This document shows positions 1 to 8,257 of a stretch of 64,000 nt of DNA, piece after piece. The notes below the pieces were generated by a model. The model was not told the DNA's origin and did no database searches. It saw only the letters and a list, made by a program, of their open reading frames with translations. Source of the stretch: an uncultured Flavobacteriaceae bacterium (GTDB lineage Bacteria; Bacteroidota; Bacteroidia; Flavobacteriales; Flavobacteriaceae); contig CALTAJ010000001.1 of the NCBI GenBank assembly GCA_943842245.1, positions 825,919-889,918 of the forward strand. Direction: 5' to 3'. The first letter of the stretch is position 1. Every line of letters starts with the position of its first letter. The position numbers and the translations under genes were made by a program.

Positions 1-199
1 AAGTATTTAGTCTTTTAATCCAAAATCCCATGCCAAAAAGAACAAAAGGAGACCAAATGTTTCTGGCAATCCAATAAAGGTATTTATAACCATTAGGAAT
101 TGTTACAAAAAAGGCCAACGGAATAAAAAGTACCAGAACGGGAAGCGTGCAGAGAAGATAAAACCAAATTCGCCAAAGCATTAAGAGTAATTTTCTCAT
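1..199 (-). CDS. PlsC-like 1-acylglycerol-3-phosphate acyltransferase, N-terminal part (runs off the left edge)
   Basis: From the ATG at 199 the minus strand is open for 66 codons up to the window edge. The product starts MRKLLLMLWRIWFYLLCTLP, followed by a second hydrophobic stretch and a segment ending FVLFGMGFWIKR. This aromatic, membrane-embedded N-terminus resembles Bacteroidota lysophospholipid acyltransferases, which acylate lysophosphatidic acid at the inner membrane and are often encoded divergently from trpS, as here. The HX4D catalytic motif would lie outside the window, so the call rests on the N-terminus and the neighbour. A promoter box ends only 4 bases before the ATG. Confidence 0.6.
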   Translation of the reverse strand, partial: MRKLLLMLWRIWFYLLCTLPVLVLFIPLAFFVTIPNGYKYLYWIARNIWSPFVLFGMGFWIKRLNT

Positions 200-203
200 A
201 TAT

Positions 204-211
204 CAAAGATA
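204..211 (-). promoter_or_regulatory. TAnnTTTG -7 promoter box (TATCTTTG) of the acyltransferase gene
   Basis: TATCTTTG on the minus strand matches the Bacteroidota sigma-A -7 consensus TAnnTTTG. It ends 4 bases before the ATG at 199, so transcription would start at or next to the start codon. Confidence 0.55.
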
Positions 212-373
212 TTATTTAAAGTAGTTTCAATCTTATGATTTTAAGGGATATATATTTGATTTTAATTTTACGATATGTGTTTTTAGCAAAGGTAACTCTA
301 TTGCTATTCTTATGAATATTTATTTATTTGTAAAAATTTATATCCTATAGTTGGTCTCCTATTTGAGGAACCG

Positions 374-381
374 TACATTTG
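374..381 (+). promoter_or_regulatory. TAnnTTTG promoter box (TACATTTG) of trpS
   Basis: TACATTTG lies 14 bases before the trpS ATG at 396, and a TTG triplet about 17 bases upstream (near 355) could serve as the -33 element. Position and sequence fit the flavobacterial promoter model. Confidence 0.6.
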
Positions 382-395
382 TTTAAAATTTTGAT

Positions 396-1364
396 ATGGC
401 AAGGATTTTAACAGGAGTTCAATCAACAGGGACACCTCACTTAGGAAATCTATTGGGGGCTGTTCTGCCTGCTATCGAAATGGCAAAAGCAACAAAAGAT
501 GATTCCTTTTTGTTTATAGCTGATTTACACTCGCTCACTCAAATCAAAAATGGTAAAAAACTTCGTGAAAATACTTTTTCGACTGCAGCAACTTGGATGG
601 CCTGTGGACTAGATGTTGAAAAAACCCATTTCTATCGCCAAAGTGATGTAAGTGAAGTAACAGAACTTACATGGTATCTGAACTGTTACTTCCCATATCA
701 ACGTTTAACACTTGCACATTCTTTTAAGGATAAATCTGAAGATCTAACTGATGTAAATACCGGTTTGTTCTCCTATCCAATGCTTATGGCCGCTGATATT
801 CTTCTCTATGACGCTGAAGTAGTCCCTGTGGGAAAAGATCAGCTTCAACATCTTGAAATCACACGTGATGTTGCTTCGCGATTTAACCATCAGATGGGTG
901 AAACGTTTGTTATTCCTAGAGCTAAAATACAGGAAAGCACTCAAAATATTCCTGGCACAGACGGGCAAAAGATGAGTAAGTCAAAAAACAACACAATAAA
1001 CATTTTTCTGTCTGAAAAAAAACTCAGAAAACAAATAATGAGTATTCAGACTGATAGCACTCCCATGGAAGCTCCTAAAGATCCAACTAAATGTAATGTA
1101 TTTGCTATTTATTCCTTAGTAGCTCCTGATTCTTCTTCTGAAGAATTAAGAGCACAATATAAAGCTGGCGGAATGGGTTATGGCCAAGCTAAACTTCAAC
1201 TTTTTGAATTTATTTTAGAGCATTTTGCTAAAGAAAGGAAGTTTTACGATTATTTACACCAAAACCCAGATGAGGTATATATTGCTTTGGCTAAAGGAGC
1301 AGAAAAAGCTCGTAAAGTTGCCCGCGAAGTAATACTTCGTGTTCGTGACAAGGCTGGTTATTAA
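396..1364 (+). CDS. trpS: Tryptophanyl-tRNA synthetase
   Basis: Charges tRNA-Trp with tryptophan in the cytoplasm. The 322-residue length is normal for a bacterial class Ic synthetase. The HIGH-type signature is P14-H15-L16-G17-N18 inside GVQSTGTPHLGN, and the KMSKS loop is intact at residues 192-196 (GQKMSKSKNN). The Rossmann-fold specificity segments (SYPMLMAADILLYDAEVVPVGKDQ) are also present. The ATG at 396 follows a TAnnTTTG promoter and begins directly with MARILTGVQSTG, the usual family N-terminus. The gene is transcribed alone, divergent from the acyltransferase gene. Confidence 0.98.
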   Translation: MARILTGVQSTGTPHLGNLLGAVLPAIEMAKATKDDSFLFIADLHSLTQIKNGKKLRENTFSTAATWMACGLDVEKTHFYRQSDVSEVTELTWYLNCYFPYQRLTLAHSFKDKSEDLTDVNTGLFSYPMLMAADILLYDAEVVPVGKDQLQHLEITRDVASRFNHQMGETFVIPRAKIQESTQNIPGTDGQKMSKSKNNTINIFLSEKKLRKQIMSIQTDSTPMEAPKDPTKCNVFAIYSLVAPDSSSEELRAQYKAGGMGYGQAKLQLFEFILEHFAKERKFYDYLHQNPDEVYIALAKGAEKARKVAREVILRVRDKAGY

Positions 1365-1412
1365 TGCCTTTGCTTCATTAAAAACATCTGAAATATTTTA
1401 ATATAATTTTCT

Positions 1413-1420
1413 TACTTTTG
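1413..1420 (+). promoter_or_regulatory. TAnnTTTG promoter box (TACTTTTG) of the HU-SPOR gene
   Basis: TACTTTTG ends 5 bases before the ATG at 1426. With the usual 5-7 base distance to the transcription start, the mRNA would be leaderless. Confidence 0.6.
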
Positions 1421-1425
1421 ATTTG

Positions 1426-2388
1426 ATGCATTTAAGCCGATCTATAGAAAAATTACTTTACCAGTACGAGTGTGTTACCATTCCCCAATTTGGTGCATTT
1501 TTAACACGTTCTTTTGGAGCAAAAATAGATTATAAGGGTTTATTTCACCCCCCCAGGAAAGAGGTGAATTTCAATCAACTTTTATTAGCAAATGATGGTG
1601 TATTAGCTAATTTCATTGCTCAAAAAGAAAATATTTCATACGAATCTGCACTCCGAATTTTAGAAAAAGAAGTAAGAAATTGGAGAAAAAGATTACTGAC
1701 TCAGACCCTACTATTTCCTGGTGTAGGAAAAATTCAACTAAATCAAGATAAAAAAATTCAATTTATCCCCTTGGATAAAGTCAATTTTGAATTGAAGTCC
1801 TTTGGTCTTCATACATATGAACGCTACCCCATTTTAAAAACTGTAAATAAATCAAACCCTAATGATATTATGGATGATACAAGTAATGACAATTTAATGT
1901 TTACTCCGGAGCAAAAAGAAAATGAAAAAAAGTCTACAATATTGCGTTATGCTGCAATTGGTATAATAGCAATAGCATTGGTGGGAGCCTCGTACTTTTT
2001 CGGTGATCGCTATGTAACTGAACAGCGTGTAGTCGAACAAGAAAAGGCCCAAAAGCAAATAGAAATTAATGTTCAAGAAGCCACTTTTGATATTGGCAGC
2101 TTAAATTCTGTAAATATTTCAGTTTCAACAAGTCAAGTGAAAGAAGTAGTTTTAGATCAAATATATTTTAGTGTAATAGCGGGATCTTTCCGCTCTATAA
2201 AGAATGCCGAAAATAAAGTTGCAATTTTAAAAGCTGAAGGATATCCTGCTGCACTAGCAGAGTTAAATCCAGAGGGGCTTTATAGAGTTGCATACGGAAG
2301 ATATAATTCTAAAAAAGAAGCTATCAACATGTTGTATTTCTTAAAATATACTTTAGAGGAAGAAGCGTGGTATCTTGAAGAGCGTTAA
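1426..2388 (+). CDS. HU-like (CCDC81-type) domain protein with one membrane segment and a C-terminal SPOR domain
   Basis: About 320 residues in three parts. Residues 1-135 resemble the two CCDC81-like prokaryotic HU domains found in Bacteroidota (IPQFGAFL, FNQLLLANDG and LFPGVGKI motifs). Residues about 176-194 form one transmembrane helix (YAAIGIIAIALVGASYFFG). Residues about 245-320 are a SPOR domain (YFSVIAGSFRSIKNAENKV...), a fold that binds denuded septal peptidoglycan. Expected topology is HU part in the cytoplasm and SPOR part in the periplasm, so a role in division or envelope organisation is an inference. A TTG directly before the ATG extends the frame by one codon; the ATG is the better start. 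Its stop lies 1 base from the stop of the convergent EnvC-like gene. Confidence 0.85.
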   Translation: MHLSRSIEKLLYQYECVTIPQFGAFLTRSFGAKIDYKGLFHPPRKEVNFNQLLLANDGVLANFIAQKENISYESALRILEKEVRNWRKRLLTQTLLFPGVGKIQLNQDKKIQFIPLDKVNFELKSFGLHTYERYPILKTVNKSNPNDIMDDTSNDNLMFTPEQKENEKKSTILRYAAIGIIAIALVGASYFFGDRYVTEQRVVEQEKAQKQIEINVQEATFDIGSLNSVNISVSTSQVKEVVLDQIYFSVIAGSFRSIKNAENKVAILKAEGYPAALAELNPEGLYRVAYGRYNSKKEAINMLYFLKYTLEEEAWYLEER

Positions 2389-2389
2389 T

Positions 2390-3607
2390 TTACATCTGAT
2401 AAACCCATTCTTTTGGATTAAGAGCATCAACATTATTGAAAATTCCAAACTGAAACTGTGTTTTCCCAGTTTGTTGGTTTGTAAAAACCTCCCCTATGGC
2501 TTGCTTAGCATTTACTTTCTCCCCTTTTGTAACATAAAGTTTTGCCAAGTTGGTATATAAGGTAATGAAATTTCCGTGACGTATTAATACTGAGGGATTA
2601 CTACCTTTAATTACAATTACTGACATAACCTCTCCCTCAAAAACTGCACGAACTTGTGCTAAAGGCTCTGTTGCTAAAATTACTCCGTTACTTTGAATAG
2701 TAGTTGTTTTTACAACAGGGTGCCTTTGTCTACCAAAACTTTGAACTACTACCCCTTTTTCTAATGGCCAGGGTAGACGTCCCTTATTTGCCTTGAAATT
2801 ATCTGCAATCAATTTTGCCTCAGGTGTCAACTGAAAAGTTTTCTTTCGTTTTTTGCCCAAAGCTTCATTTGATGCAGCAATTGCTTCTCGAATTAATCGA
2901 TTTATCTCACGGTCAATTGCTTTTTGTTGTTTTTCTTTTTTTGAAATTTGAGAAGCTAATGAAGTTTGTTTTCGTTCTAAAGTTTTAATCAAAGATTTTT
3001 GATCCTGTGCATCTTTTTCTATTTGTTGTTGAACAAGTCGATTTTCCTCAATTAAAAGAATTTTTTCAGCTTTTTCATTATTTAATGTTTGGTTGAGTTC
3101 TTGGAGTAATTTTGTTTTATTTGCAATAGCTTTCCCCTGTTTTCTTCTGTAGCTGGCATATTGTTTTAAATATTGAACTCGTTTATATGCCTGAAGAAAA
3201 CTTTCTGAGGAAAATAAAAACATTAATCGATTTTGCAAAGATTTACTTTCGTATGATTTTTGAATCAAATTAGCATATTCATCTTTGAGATTCCTTAATT
3301 CTAAACGATTTGTTGAAATATTTCTTTCATTTATACTAATCCTTGTTGTAAGAAGATTAGCTTGCTCATTAGTTACTTTTATAAGTTCTAAACGGACATT
3401 GAGTTTGACCTGAAGGTCTTCAACTTGAGTCAATGCACTTTTTCTTGTTTTTATATTATTAAAAAGAATACTATTAATTTGTTTTATCTCTTTTTTTAAG
3501 CGGAGTCTTTGAGCTTCTAATTCCTTTTGTTTTTTTGAGGTTTGCTGAGCTTGAATAATTACAAATCCCAAAACAAAAAATATTAGGAAATAAAAACTTT
3601 TCTTCAT
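2390..3607 (-). CDS. EnvC-like murein hydrolase activator (coiled coil plus degenerate M23/LytM domain)
   Basis: 405 residues: a Sec signal peptide (to about residue 20, ending IIQAQ), long coiled coils over about 22-245, and a C-terminal LytM domain (about 275-405, from GRLPWPLEKG). The zinc ligands of active M23 peptidases are not conserved: the HxxxD region reads QSNGVIL and the HxH region reads TQFQFGIF. That pattern fits EnvC, a catalytically dead factor that activates periplasmic amidases during cell separation. It is encoded directly after the DUF4292 lipoprotein gene, with which it shares an operon. A scaffold role other than amidase activation cannot be excluded. Confidence 0.88.
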   Translation of the reverse strand: MKKSFYFLIFFVLGFVIIQAQQTSKKQKELEAQRLRLKKEIKQINSILFNNIKTRKSALTQVEDLQVKLNVRLELIKVTNEQANLLTTRISINERNISTNRLELRNLKDEYANLIQKSYESKSLQNRLMFLFSSESFLQAYKRVQYLKQYASYRRKQGKAIANKTKLLQELNQTLNNEKAEKILLIEENRLVQQQIEKDAQDQKSLIKTLERKQTSLASQISKKEKQQKAIDREINRLIREAIAASNEALGKKRKKTFQLTPEAKLIADNFKANKGRLPWPLEKGVVVQSFGRQRHPVVKTTTIQSNGVILATEPLAQVRAVFEGEVMSVIVIKGSNPSVLIRHGNFITLYTNLAKLYVTKGEKVNAKQAIGEVFTNQQTGKTQFQFGIFNNVDALNPKEWVYQM

Positions 3608-4387
3608 TTAAAGCTTAATTTTAGAATAACCTTGGGGGATTTCAAAGGGAAAAGTTAGTCCTTCCGTTAAATAAGTCCTTGTAAATTCAAGATCTAAAGA
3701 TTGGGTTTCTTCACCATCAAAGAGAATAACTTTTATGAAACTAGGAATAGATTTACCTTCTAGTCTGATATGTCGTATATATTTTATTGAAATTGAATAT
3801 TTACTCCCTGGGACAATAATCCGCTGTTCCTTCAATAAAAAACTTACAGGATCAAAAAATAAAGTAGGCTTTAGACCTAAACGTTTAACCTGAGGAATAA
3901 GAATGTAATACTGAGGATTCGATATTTGTTTCCACTTTCCAAGTCCTGGATCCAGTATAGGCTTTCCCAAAAATATATTTTCAATATCTGAATACCTAAA
4001 ATTTGTTCCAAAGGGTCTATTTATTAGATCGAACCCTCCCTCAAAATAAGTTTTTTGGAATTTTTCATAAAAAGAAACCTTATCGGGAGTTATCATTAAT
4101 TTAGCAATTGGAATCAACATAGTTGCGGTTAACCATAATTTTTTTTTGTTTTCCATTCTAAGTTGAACAATAACTTGTTGTTCACGCTTACCGTTGTCAT
4201 ATGTGGCTTTAATACGAGAACGAACTTTATCTACTCTAGGATAATTACTTTTTATCTTGGAAACTAGGGACTCTAAATTGACATTTTTAAGGGGTCTATT
4301 AGTCGGTAGAACAGCAACAGTTTTACAAGAAATTAGAAACAGTATTGAGGAGAATAAAATTAAACCACTATTAAAATACTTTTTCAT
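3608..4387 (-). CDS. DUF4292 family lipoprotein
   Basis: 259 residues starting with a lipoprotein signal (SSILFLISC, lipidated Cys at about 22). The body matches the Bacteroidota DUF4292 pattern (VRSRIKATYDNGKREQQVIVQLRMEN, KLWLTATML, PDKVSFYEKFQKTYFEG, FLGKPI), which resembles LolA/LolB-like beta-rich lipid carriers. It is probably anchored in the outer or inner membrane facing the periplasm. The stop codon abuts the start of the EnvC-like gene, so the two are translationally linked. A TPR gene that often stands upstream in relatives is absent. The specific function is unknown. Confidence 0.85.
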   Translation of the reverse strand: MKKYFNSGLILFSSILFLISCKTVAVLPTNRPLKNVNLESLVSKIKSNYPRVDKVRSRIKATYDNGKREQQVIVQLRMENKKKLWLTATMLIPIAKLMITPDKVSFYEKFQKTYFEGGFDLINRPFGTNFRYSDIENIFLGKPILDPGLGKWKQISNPQYYILIPQVKRLGLKPTLFFDPVSFLLKEQRIIVPGSKYSISIKYIRHIRLEGKSIPSFIKVILFDGEETQSLDLEFTRTYLTEGLTFPFEIPQGYSKIKL

Positions 4388-4390
4388 AGA

Positions 4391-5407
4391 CTATTGTAAA
4401 TGTGAATAATCACCTATACTAACAAAAGTAGAGTTTCCTTTATAATGTACCTGATTCCCTATCATTGCCTTTTCAAGTGTTAGGTTTTCAAGATAACTAT
4501 CGTTCTGTATTAAACAATTTTTAAGCTGGCAGTTATCAATTTGGGCTCTTTCACCAATGGATACACCAGGACCAATCGTGCTGTTTTTAATCTTTACATT
4601 TTCACCTATAAAACACGGAGGAATAATAATACTGTTATTTAACTCGGCTGAGGAATGTTGTAAATTCTCTCCTTCTGCTTTTTTTATTTCTAACATCTCT
4701 GAGTTGGTCCCAAGTGTCACTTCTGGATTTCCACAGTCCATCCAAATTTGAACCTCTCCAGTTTTAAAAACTGACCCTGATTTAATCATGGTATGAATTC
4801 CATGATTGATTTGGTATTCCTCTCCAGGTAATAAATCTTGAGCAACTACTTTTTTTAAAGCTTCTTTTAAGTCTTCTGAATTCTTAAAGTAATAAATACC
4901 TATCACAGCCAAATCGGATACGAATTCTTTTGGTTTTTCTACTAAATTTATAATTCTTCGTTTCTTATCTAATGCAACTACTCCAAAAGCTTCAGGACAA
5001 GACACCCTTTTTACCCAAATAACCGCATCTGCTTTTGGATCTAATTTTAACTTTGAGCGAATTAGGGTATCGGGATAGGCTATAATAGCCGGTCCACCAA
5101 GGAGTCTTTCTGCGCACATGATAGCATGGCCTGTTCCCAAAGGATGGTCTTGCCTAAAAATATGTGGTTTTGCACCTAGTTCTTTTGCTAGTTCCTTTAA
5201 ATAAGTAACAACGTCAACCCCAAAAAAAGCTGGGTTGCCAATAATAAATCCTATATCAGTTATTGGATCATCAACAGCTTTTACAATTTCATAAATCAGT
5301 TGGCTCACAATAGGGGTTCCAGCAACTCTAATTAAAGGCTTTGGAGTTGTCAAAGTATGAGGTCTAAGACGGGATCCTCTTCCGGCCATAGGTACAATTA
5401 TCTTCAT
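4391..5407 (-). CDS. Sugar-phosphate nucleotidyltransferase with C-terminal left-handed beta-helix
   Basis: 338 residues. The N-terminal nucleotidyltransferase domain opens with MKIIVPMAGRGSRLRPHTLT and continues TPKPLIRVAG, the pyrophosphorylase signature (G-G-x-G-x-R-L-type loop and PK lysine). The mid part contains GTGHAIMCA and YPDTLI (metal-binding Asp). Residues about 255-338 form hexapeptide-like repeats (IIPPCFIGENVKIKNSTIGP) of a left-handed beta helix. It would activate a hexose-1-phosphate for envelope polysaccharide; substrate (glucose, mannose or other) cannot be read from the sequence. It sits 3 bases after dut in the same operon. Confidence 0.88.
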   Translation of the reverse strand: MKIIVPMAGRGSRLRPHTLTTPKPLIRVAGTPIVSQLIYEIVKAVDDPITDIGFIIGNPAFFGVDVVTYLKELAKELGAKPHIFRQDHPLGTGHAIMCAERLLGGPAIIAYPDTLIRSKLKLDPKADAVIWVKRVSCPEAFGVVALDKKRRIINLVEKPKEFVSDLAVIGIYYFKNSEDLKEALKKVVAQDLLPGEEYQINHGIHTMIKSGSVFKTGEVQIWMDCGNPEVTLGTNSEMLEIKKAEGENLQHSSAELNNSIIIPPCFIGENVKIKNSTIGPGVSIGERAQIDNCQLKNCLIQNDSYLENLTLEKAMIGNQVHYKGNSTFVSIGDYSHLQ

Positions 5408-5410
5408 TCT

Positions 5411-5848
5411 TTATGTTTTTCCAGTACTCCCAAACCCATTAGATCCTCGAGCTGTAGATGAAAGGTTTTTATCAATTTTCCATTGAATTTGTTCGTGCTT
5501 TGCTAGGACCAATTGTGCAATTCGTTCCCCTGGATTTATTGTAAAGGCGTCATTAGATAGATTAATTAGTATTACACCAACCTCTCCACGATAATCAGCA
5601 TCAATTGTCCCAGGTGAATTTAACACAGAAATACCATGTTTAGCAGCGAGGCCACTTCTAGGACGAACTTGGGCCTCATACCCAATAGGTAAGGCTATTT
5701 TTAATCCAGTTCCAATTATTTTCCTTTCTAAAGGATTTAGGACCAATGGCCTGTCTAAAACAGCTTTCAAATCAACTCCTGCTGAACCGGTTGTTGCATA
5801 AGCAGGAAGCTCATAAGGACTATCATTTTGCACAGAAACTTCTATCAT
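5411..5848 (-). CDS. dut: dUTP diphosphatase (dUTPase)
   Basis: Hydrolyses dUTP to dUMP and pyrophosphate, which keeps uracil out of DNA and feeds dTMP synthesis. The 145-residue length is typical of the homotrimeric enzyme. All five motifs are visible: AGVDLKA (motif 1), [12 protein letters not shown] (2), [15 protein letters not shown] (3), [10 protein letters not shown] (4) and the C-terminal [10 protein letters not shown] (5) that closes over the active site. First gene of the dut - nucleotidyltransferase - DUF4292 - EnvC run. Confidence 0.97.
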   Translation of the reverse strand: MIEVSVQNDSPYELPAYATTGSAGVDLKAVLDRPLVLNPLERKIIGTGLKIALPIGYEAQVRPRSGLAAKHGISVLNSPGTIDADYRGEVGVILINLSNDAFTINPGERIAQLVLAKHEQIQWKIDKNLSSTARGSNGFGSTGKT

Positions 5849-5938
5849 TTGACTTATTTTGTAATACTTAAATTTACAAAATCAACCGTTTTTTTATATG
5901 ATATTAAAAAATTCTTTCACGTTTTTTGTTAACCAAAC

Positions 5939-6321
5939 TTATTCTTTTGGATATCTCGTTTTTAGCTCTTTTTCAACTTCAAGAATCATTAAAACAGGCA
6001 TTAAAACCGATATTATTATACCAAGCCAAAGAGACCACATTAACTCTATGTTTAAAAAACTCAAAAATGCACCTATAATAAAAATGTATAGTGAGATATA
6101 TTTCATTTTTTTTGATGTGTAATTTTGCGCAAATTCCCATGATTCTTGACTTTTCATAGATGCTTTTGTACGATATCCATAGAAATAATTTATCTTTTTT
6201 GGTGGGAATTTAGAGAGTACTAGTGCTACTAAATAAAAGATTCCTCCTGAAAGAAAAAGTATAGAAGGTAACGGGTAATTGATAAAATATTTAAACTGAT
6301 TAAAAAAATCTTAAGAAGCAT
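5939..6321 (-). pseudogene. SdpI/YhfL-family membrane protein, frame interrupted in a T7 homopolymer
   Basis: The downstream part (5939-6157) encodes MKSQESWEFAQNYTSKKM plus two hydrophobic segments and the end TRYPKE. Upstream, the same frame stays open and encodes the conserved SdpI N-terminus (hydrophobic segment, then KFPPKKINYFYGYRTKASMKSQ) but reaches a TAA before any ATG, GTG or TTG. In another frame an ATG at 6321 reads MLLKIF and runs into the tract of seven A at 6302-6308 (seven T in the coding sense). One extra T would join it to the SdpI frame and give a full-length protein of about 127 residues starting 10 bases after the upstream stop. This is a single-base frameshift, slippage-dependent expression, or a sequence error. 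SdpI-family proteins are small integral membrane proteins; the original member gives immunity to a killing factor. Confidence 0.7.
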
Positions 6322-6331
6322 ACTGCTTAAT

Positions 6332-6925
6332 TTAAGAGCAATCAAAATATCTTATACCCTCCCAATTCCTTTTAAAAAAATTGTTTTTATCTCTAATAAA
6401 TTCTTCTAATGGAGTATTTGATGGAAGAACTGAAAGCCACATTACCGGATAGTCATCAGGTGCTGCAGTACACTCAGATGATTCACAGGGGTGCCGATAT
6501 TTGTAACGCGCATGCCCCGCCTCGTGATAAAAGGTATAAAGCCTTTGTACAACAGAGTAATCCTCCCAAAAAGACTTAATTATTTCAAAGCTAACTGTCT
6601 CTTGATTACATATGTCATAGGCCCTCCCGGCATGATCTGATGTAACGCCTGAAGCAAAATCTGGCTCAGTACCAAAAAAAATATTAATGTTTCTTCCAGT
6701 TCCTGGGTCTGGTTTTCCAGAACGAATTGCATCTGCAACAAATAGATTCCAGTAATCTTCTAATGAACTGGCTTCATTTAGATCTGCATAAAAGGGGTCA
6801 ATAATAGCTTTTACAATCTCTTCTTCAGGTAAAGATTCTTCTTGGACGATATCTTTTTCACAATCAGTTATAAGAGTAATTAAAAAAACAGATAAAATCA
6901 GTGATATTTTAGGAATCCTCTTCAT
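6332..6925 (-). CDS. Putative metalloprotease-like lipoprotein with a HEAGH motif
   Basis: 197 residues. A lipoprotein signal (LILSVFLITLITDC, Cys at about 22) is followed by an acidic linker and a globular part. Residues about 134-138 read HEAGH in YTFYHEAGHARYKYRH, which fits the HExxH zinc motif of gluzincin/metzincin peptidases. Four downstream Cys are present (CESSEC, CTAAP region, terminal FDCS). No named family was recognised, and the third metal ligand is not obvious, so activity is inferred only. Expected location is the outside-facing or periplasmic membrane surface. It has its own TAnnTTTG promoter and is followed by the SdpI-like gene. Confidence 0.7.
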   Translation of the reverse strand: MKRIPKISLILSVFLITLITDCEKDIVQEESLPEEEIVKAIIDPFYADLNEASSLEDYWNLFVADAIRSGKPDPGTGRNINIFFGTEPDFASGVTSDHAGRAYDICNQETVSFEIIKSFWEDYSVVQRLYTFYHEAGHARYKYRHPCESSECTAAPDDYPVMWLSVLPSNTPLEEFIRDKNNFFKRNWEGIRYFDCS

Positions 6926-6949
6926 GTTTCTTTTTCATTTTATAGCCTT

Positions 6950-6957
6950 CAAATATA
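6950..6957 (-). promoter_or_regulatory. TAnnTTTG promoter box (TATATTTG) of the HEAGH lipoprotein gene
   Basis: TATATTTG on the minus strand, 24 bases before the ATG at 6925, preceded by a ten-base A tract on that strand. Confidence 0.6.
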
Positions 6958-7115
6958 ATTTTTTTTTTTTCAATTGAAATCTAAGTTAATAAAACAGTAA
7001 TTGAGATATAACTAAATAAATGTTTTGTTACTAAAATAATACTCTTTTGATGCCAAATAATTTTTAAGTATTTTTAATTATCAGCTTCTGTGTTTATTAA
7101 AGTTATCTAATTCAC

Positions 7116-8243
7116 ATGCGCATCCTAATAATTCCTGATTCATTTAAAGAGAGCTTGACAGCAAATGAAGTTAGTCAATCAATTCATAAGGGTATAATAG
7201 ACGTTTTACCAAATGCAGAAGTAGTAAAAATTCCATTTTCAGATGGAGGAGAAGGTGCACTAGAAGTTTTAATGGAGCACTCAAACGGAGAACTTGTAAA
7301 ATGTGTAACCAAAAATGCATTAGGAGAAAAATGTAATGGGAAATATTTTCTTTTTAAGGAAAAGAAAGCAGCTTGGATAGAATTATCACAAGCATCAGGC
7401 TTAGCGCAAATTAATCCTGAAAAGCGTGATATTTTAAGAGCTTCTACTTATGGAACAGGTTTGCTGATAAAAGATGCTCTCTCTAAAGGTTGTACAGAAA
7501 TTATTCTAGGGGTCGGAGGAAGTGCAACTAATGATGGTGGAGCTGGAATTTTTGAGGCCTTAGGGGGTCAACTTTTAGATCATCAAGGAAATAAACTTGA
7601 AAGAGGGGGGGGCTTTTTGAATAAACTAGAATCTATTATTTCTTTTCGTATTTCTAAAAGTATAAAATGGAGGGTTGCTTGTGACGTTAAAAATAAATTG
7701 CTCGGAAATTATGGTTCTGCAGTTATTTATGGCCCACAGAAAGGGGCAAATTTAGCTGAAGTCAAATTATTAGAGAATAGTCTTACTCAATTTGCAAGAG
7801 TAGTAAAAAATCACTTTGGGCGGCCTATAACTAAAATTGAAGGTGGTGGCGCAGCGGGTGGAGTTGCAGCTGGCATGCATGGTTTTTTTAATGCTTCTTT
7901 GGAGTCTGGGTTTTCGCTTTTGGCAAGGATGATCAATCTTGAAGAGAAAATAAAAAAAGCTGATTTAATTTTTACTGCAGAAGGAAGAATCGACAAACAA
8001 TCTACAAAAGGTAAGCTTACTGGAAGTGTGGCTAGACTGGCAAAAAAAAATAATATTCCAGTCATTGGTTTAGCAGGGTCTATAGAGGGTCCTTATTCCA
8101 ATATGTATAAGGCTGGATTTTCAGGCATTTTTACGATACAAAACGGCCCTTTAGATATAGAATACTCAAAAAAAAATGCAGCTAATTTATTATGTGACGC
8201 TTCGGGAAGAGTTTTTAATCTTTATATTAAAAAAAAGCATTGA
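7116..8243 (+). CDS. Glycerate kinase (GlxK/GarK type)
   Basis: Phosphorylates D-glycerate with ATP, feeding glyoxylate- or serine-derived glycerate into glycolysis. 375 residues is the usual length for this family. Visible motifs: MRILIIPDSFKESLTANEV at the N-terminus, PFSDGGEGALEVL, YGTGLLIKDAL, ILGVGGSATNDGGAGIFEALGG, GGGAAGGVAAGMHGFF and TAEGRIDKQSTKGKLTGSVA, all hallmarks of glycerate kinase type I. Whether the product is 2- or 3-phosphoglycerate cannot be read off. Single gene, convergent with the ATP synthase operon. Confidence 0.95.
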   Translation: MRILIIPDSFKESLTANEVSQSIHKGIIDVLPNAEVVKIPFSDGGEGALEVLMEHSNGELVKCVTKNALGEKCNGKYFLFKEKKAAWIELSQASGLAQINPEKRDILRASTYGTGLLIKDALSKGCTEIILGVGGSATNDGGAGIFEALGGQLLDHQGNKLERGGGFLNKLESIISFRISKSIKWRVACDVKNKLLGNYGSAVIYGPQKGANLAEVKLLENSLTQFARVVKNHFGRPITKIEGGGAAGGVAAGMHGFFNASLESGFSLLARMINLEEKIKKADLIFTAEGRIDKQSTKGKLTGSVARLAKKNNIPVIGLAGSIEGPYSNMYKAGFSGIFTIQNGPLDIEYSKKNAANLLCDASGRVFNLYIKKKH

Positions 8244-8257
8244 ATTCTTTTTAACAT

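Noticed and set aside
2390..2800. EnvC-like LytM domain considered as an active endopeptidase
   Set aside because: The HxxxD and HxH zinc ligands are replaced, so an activator or scaffold role is more likely.
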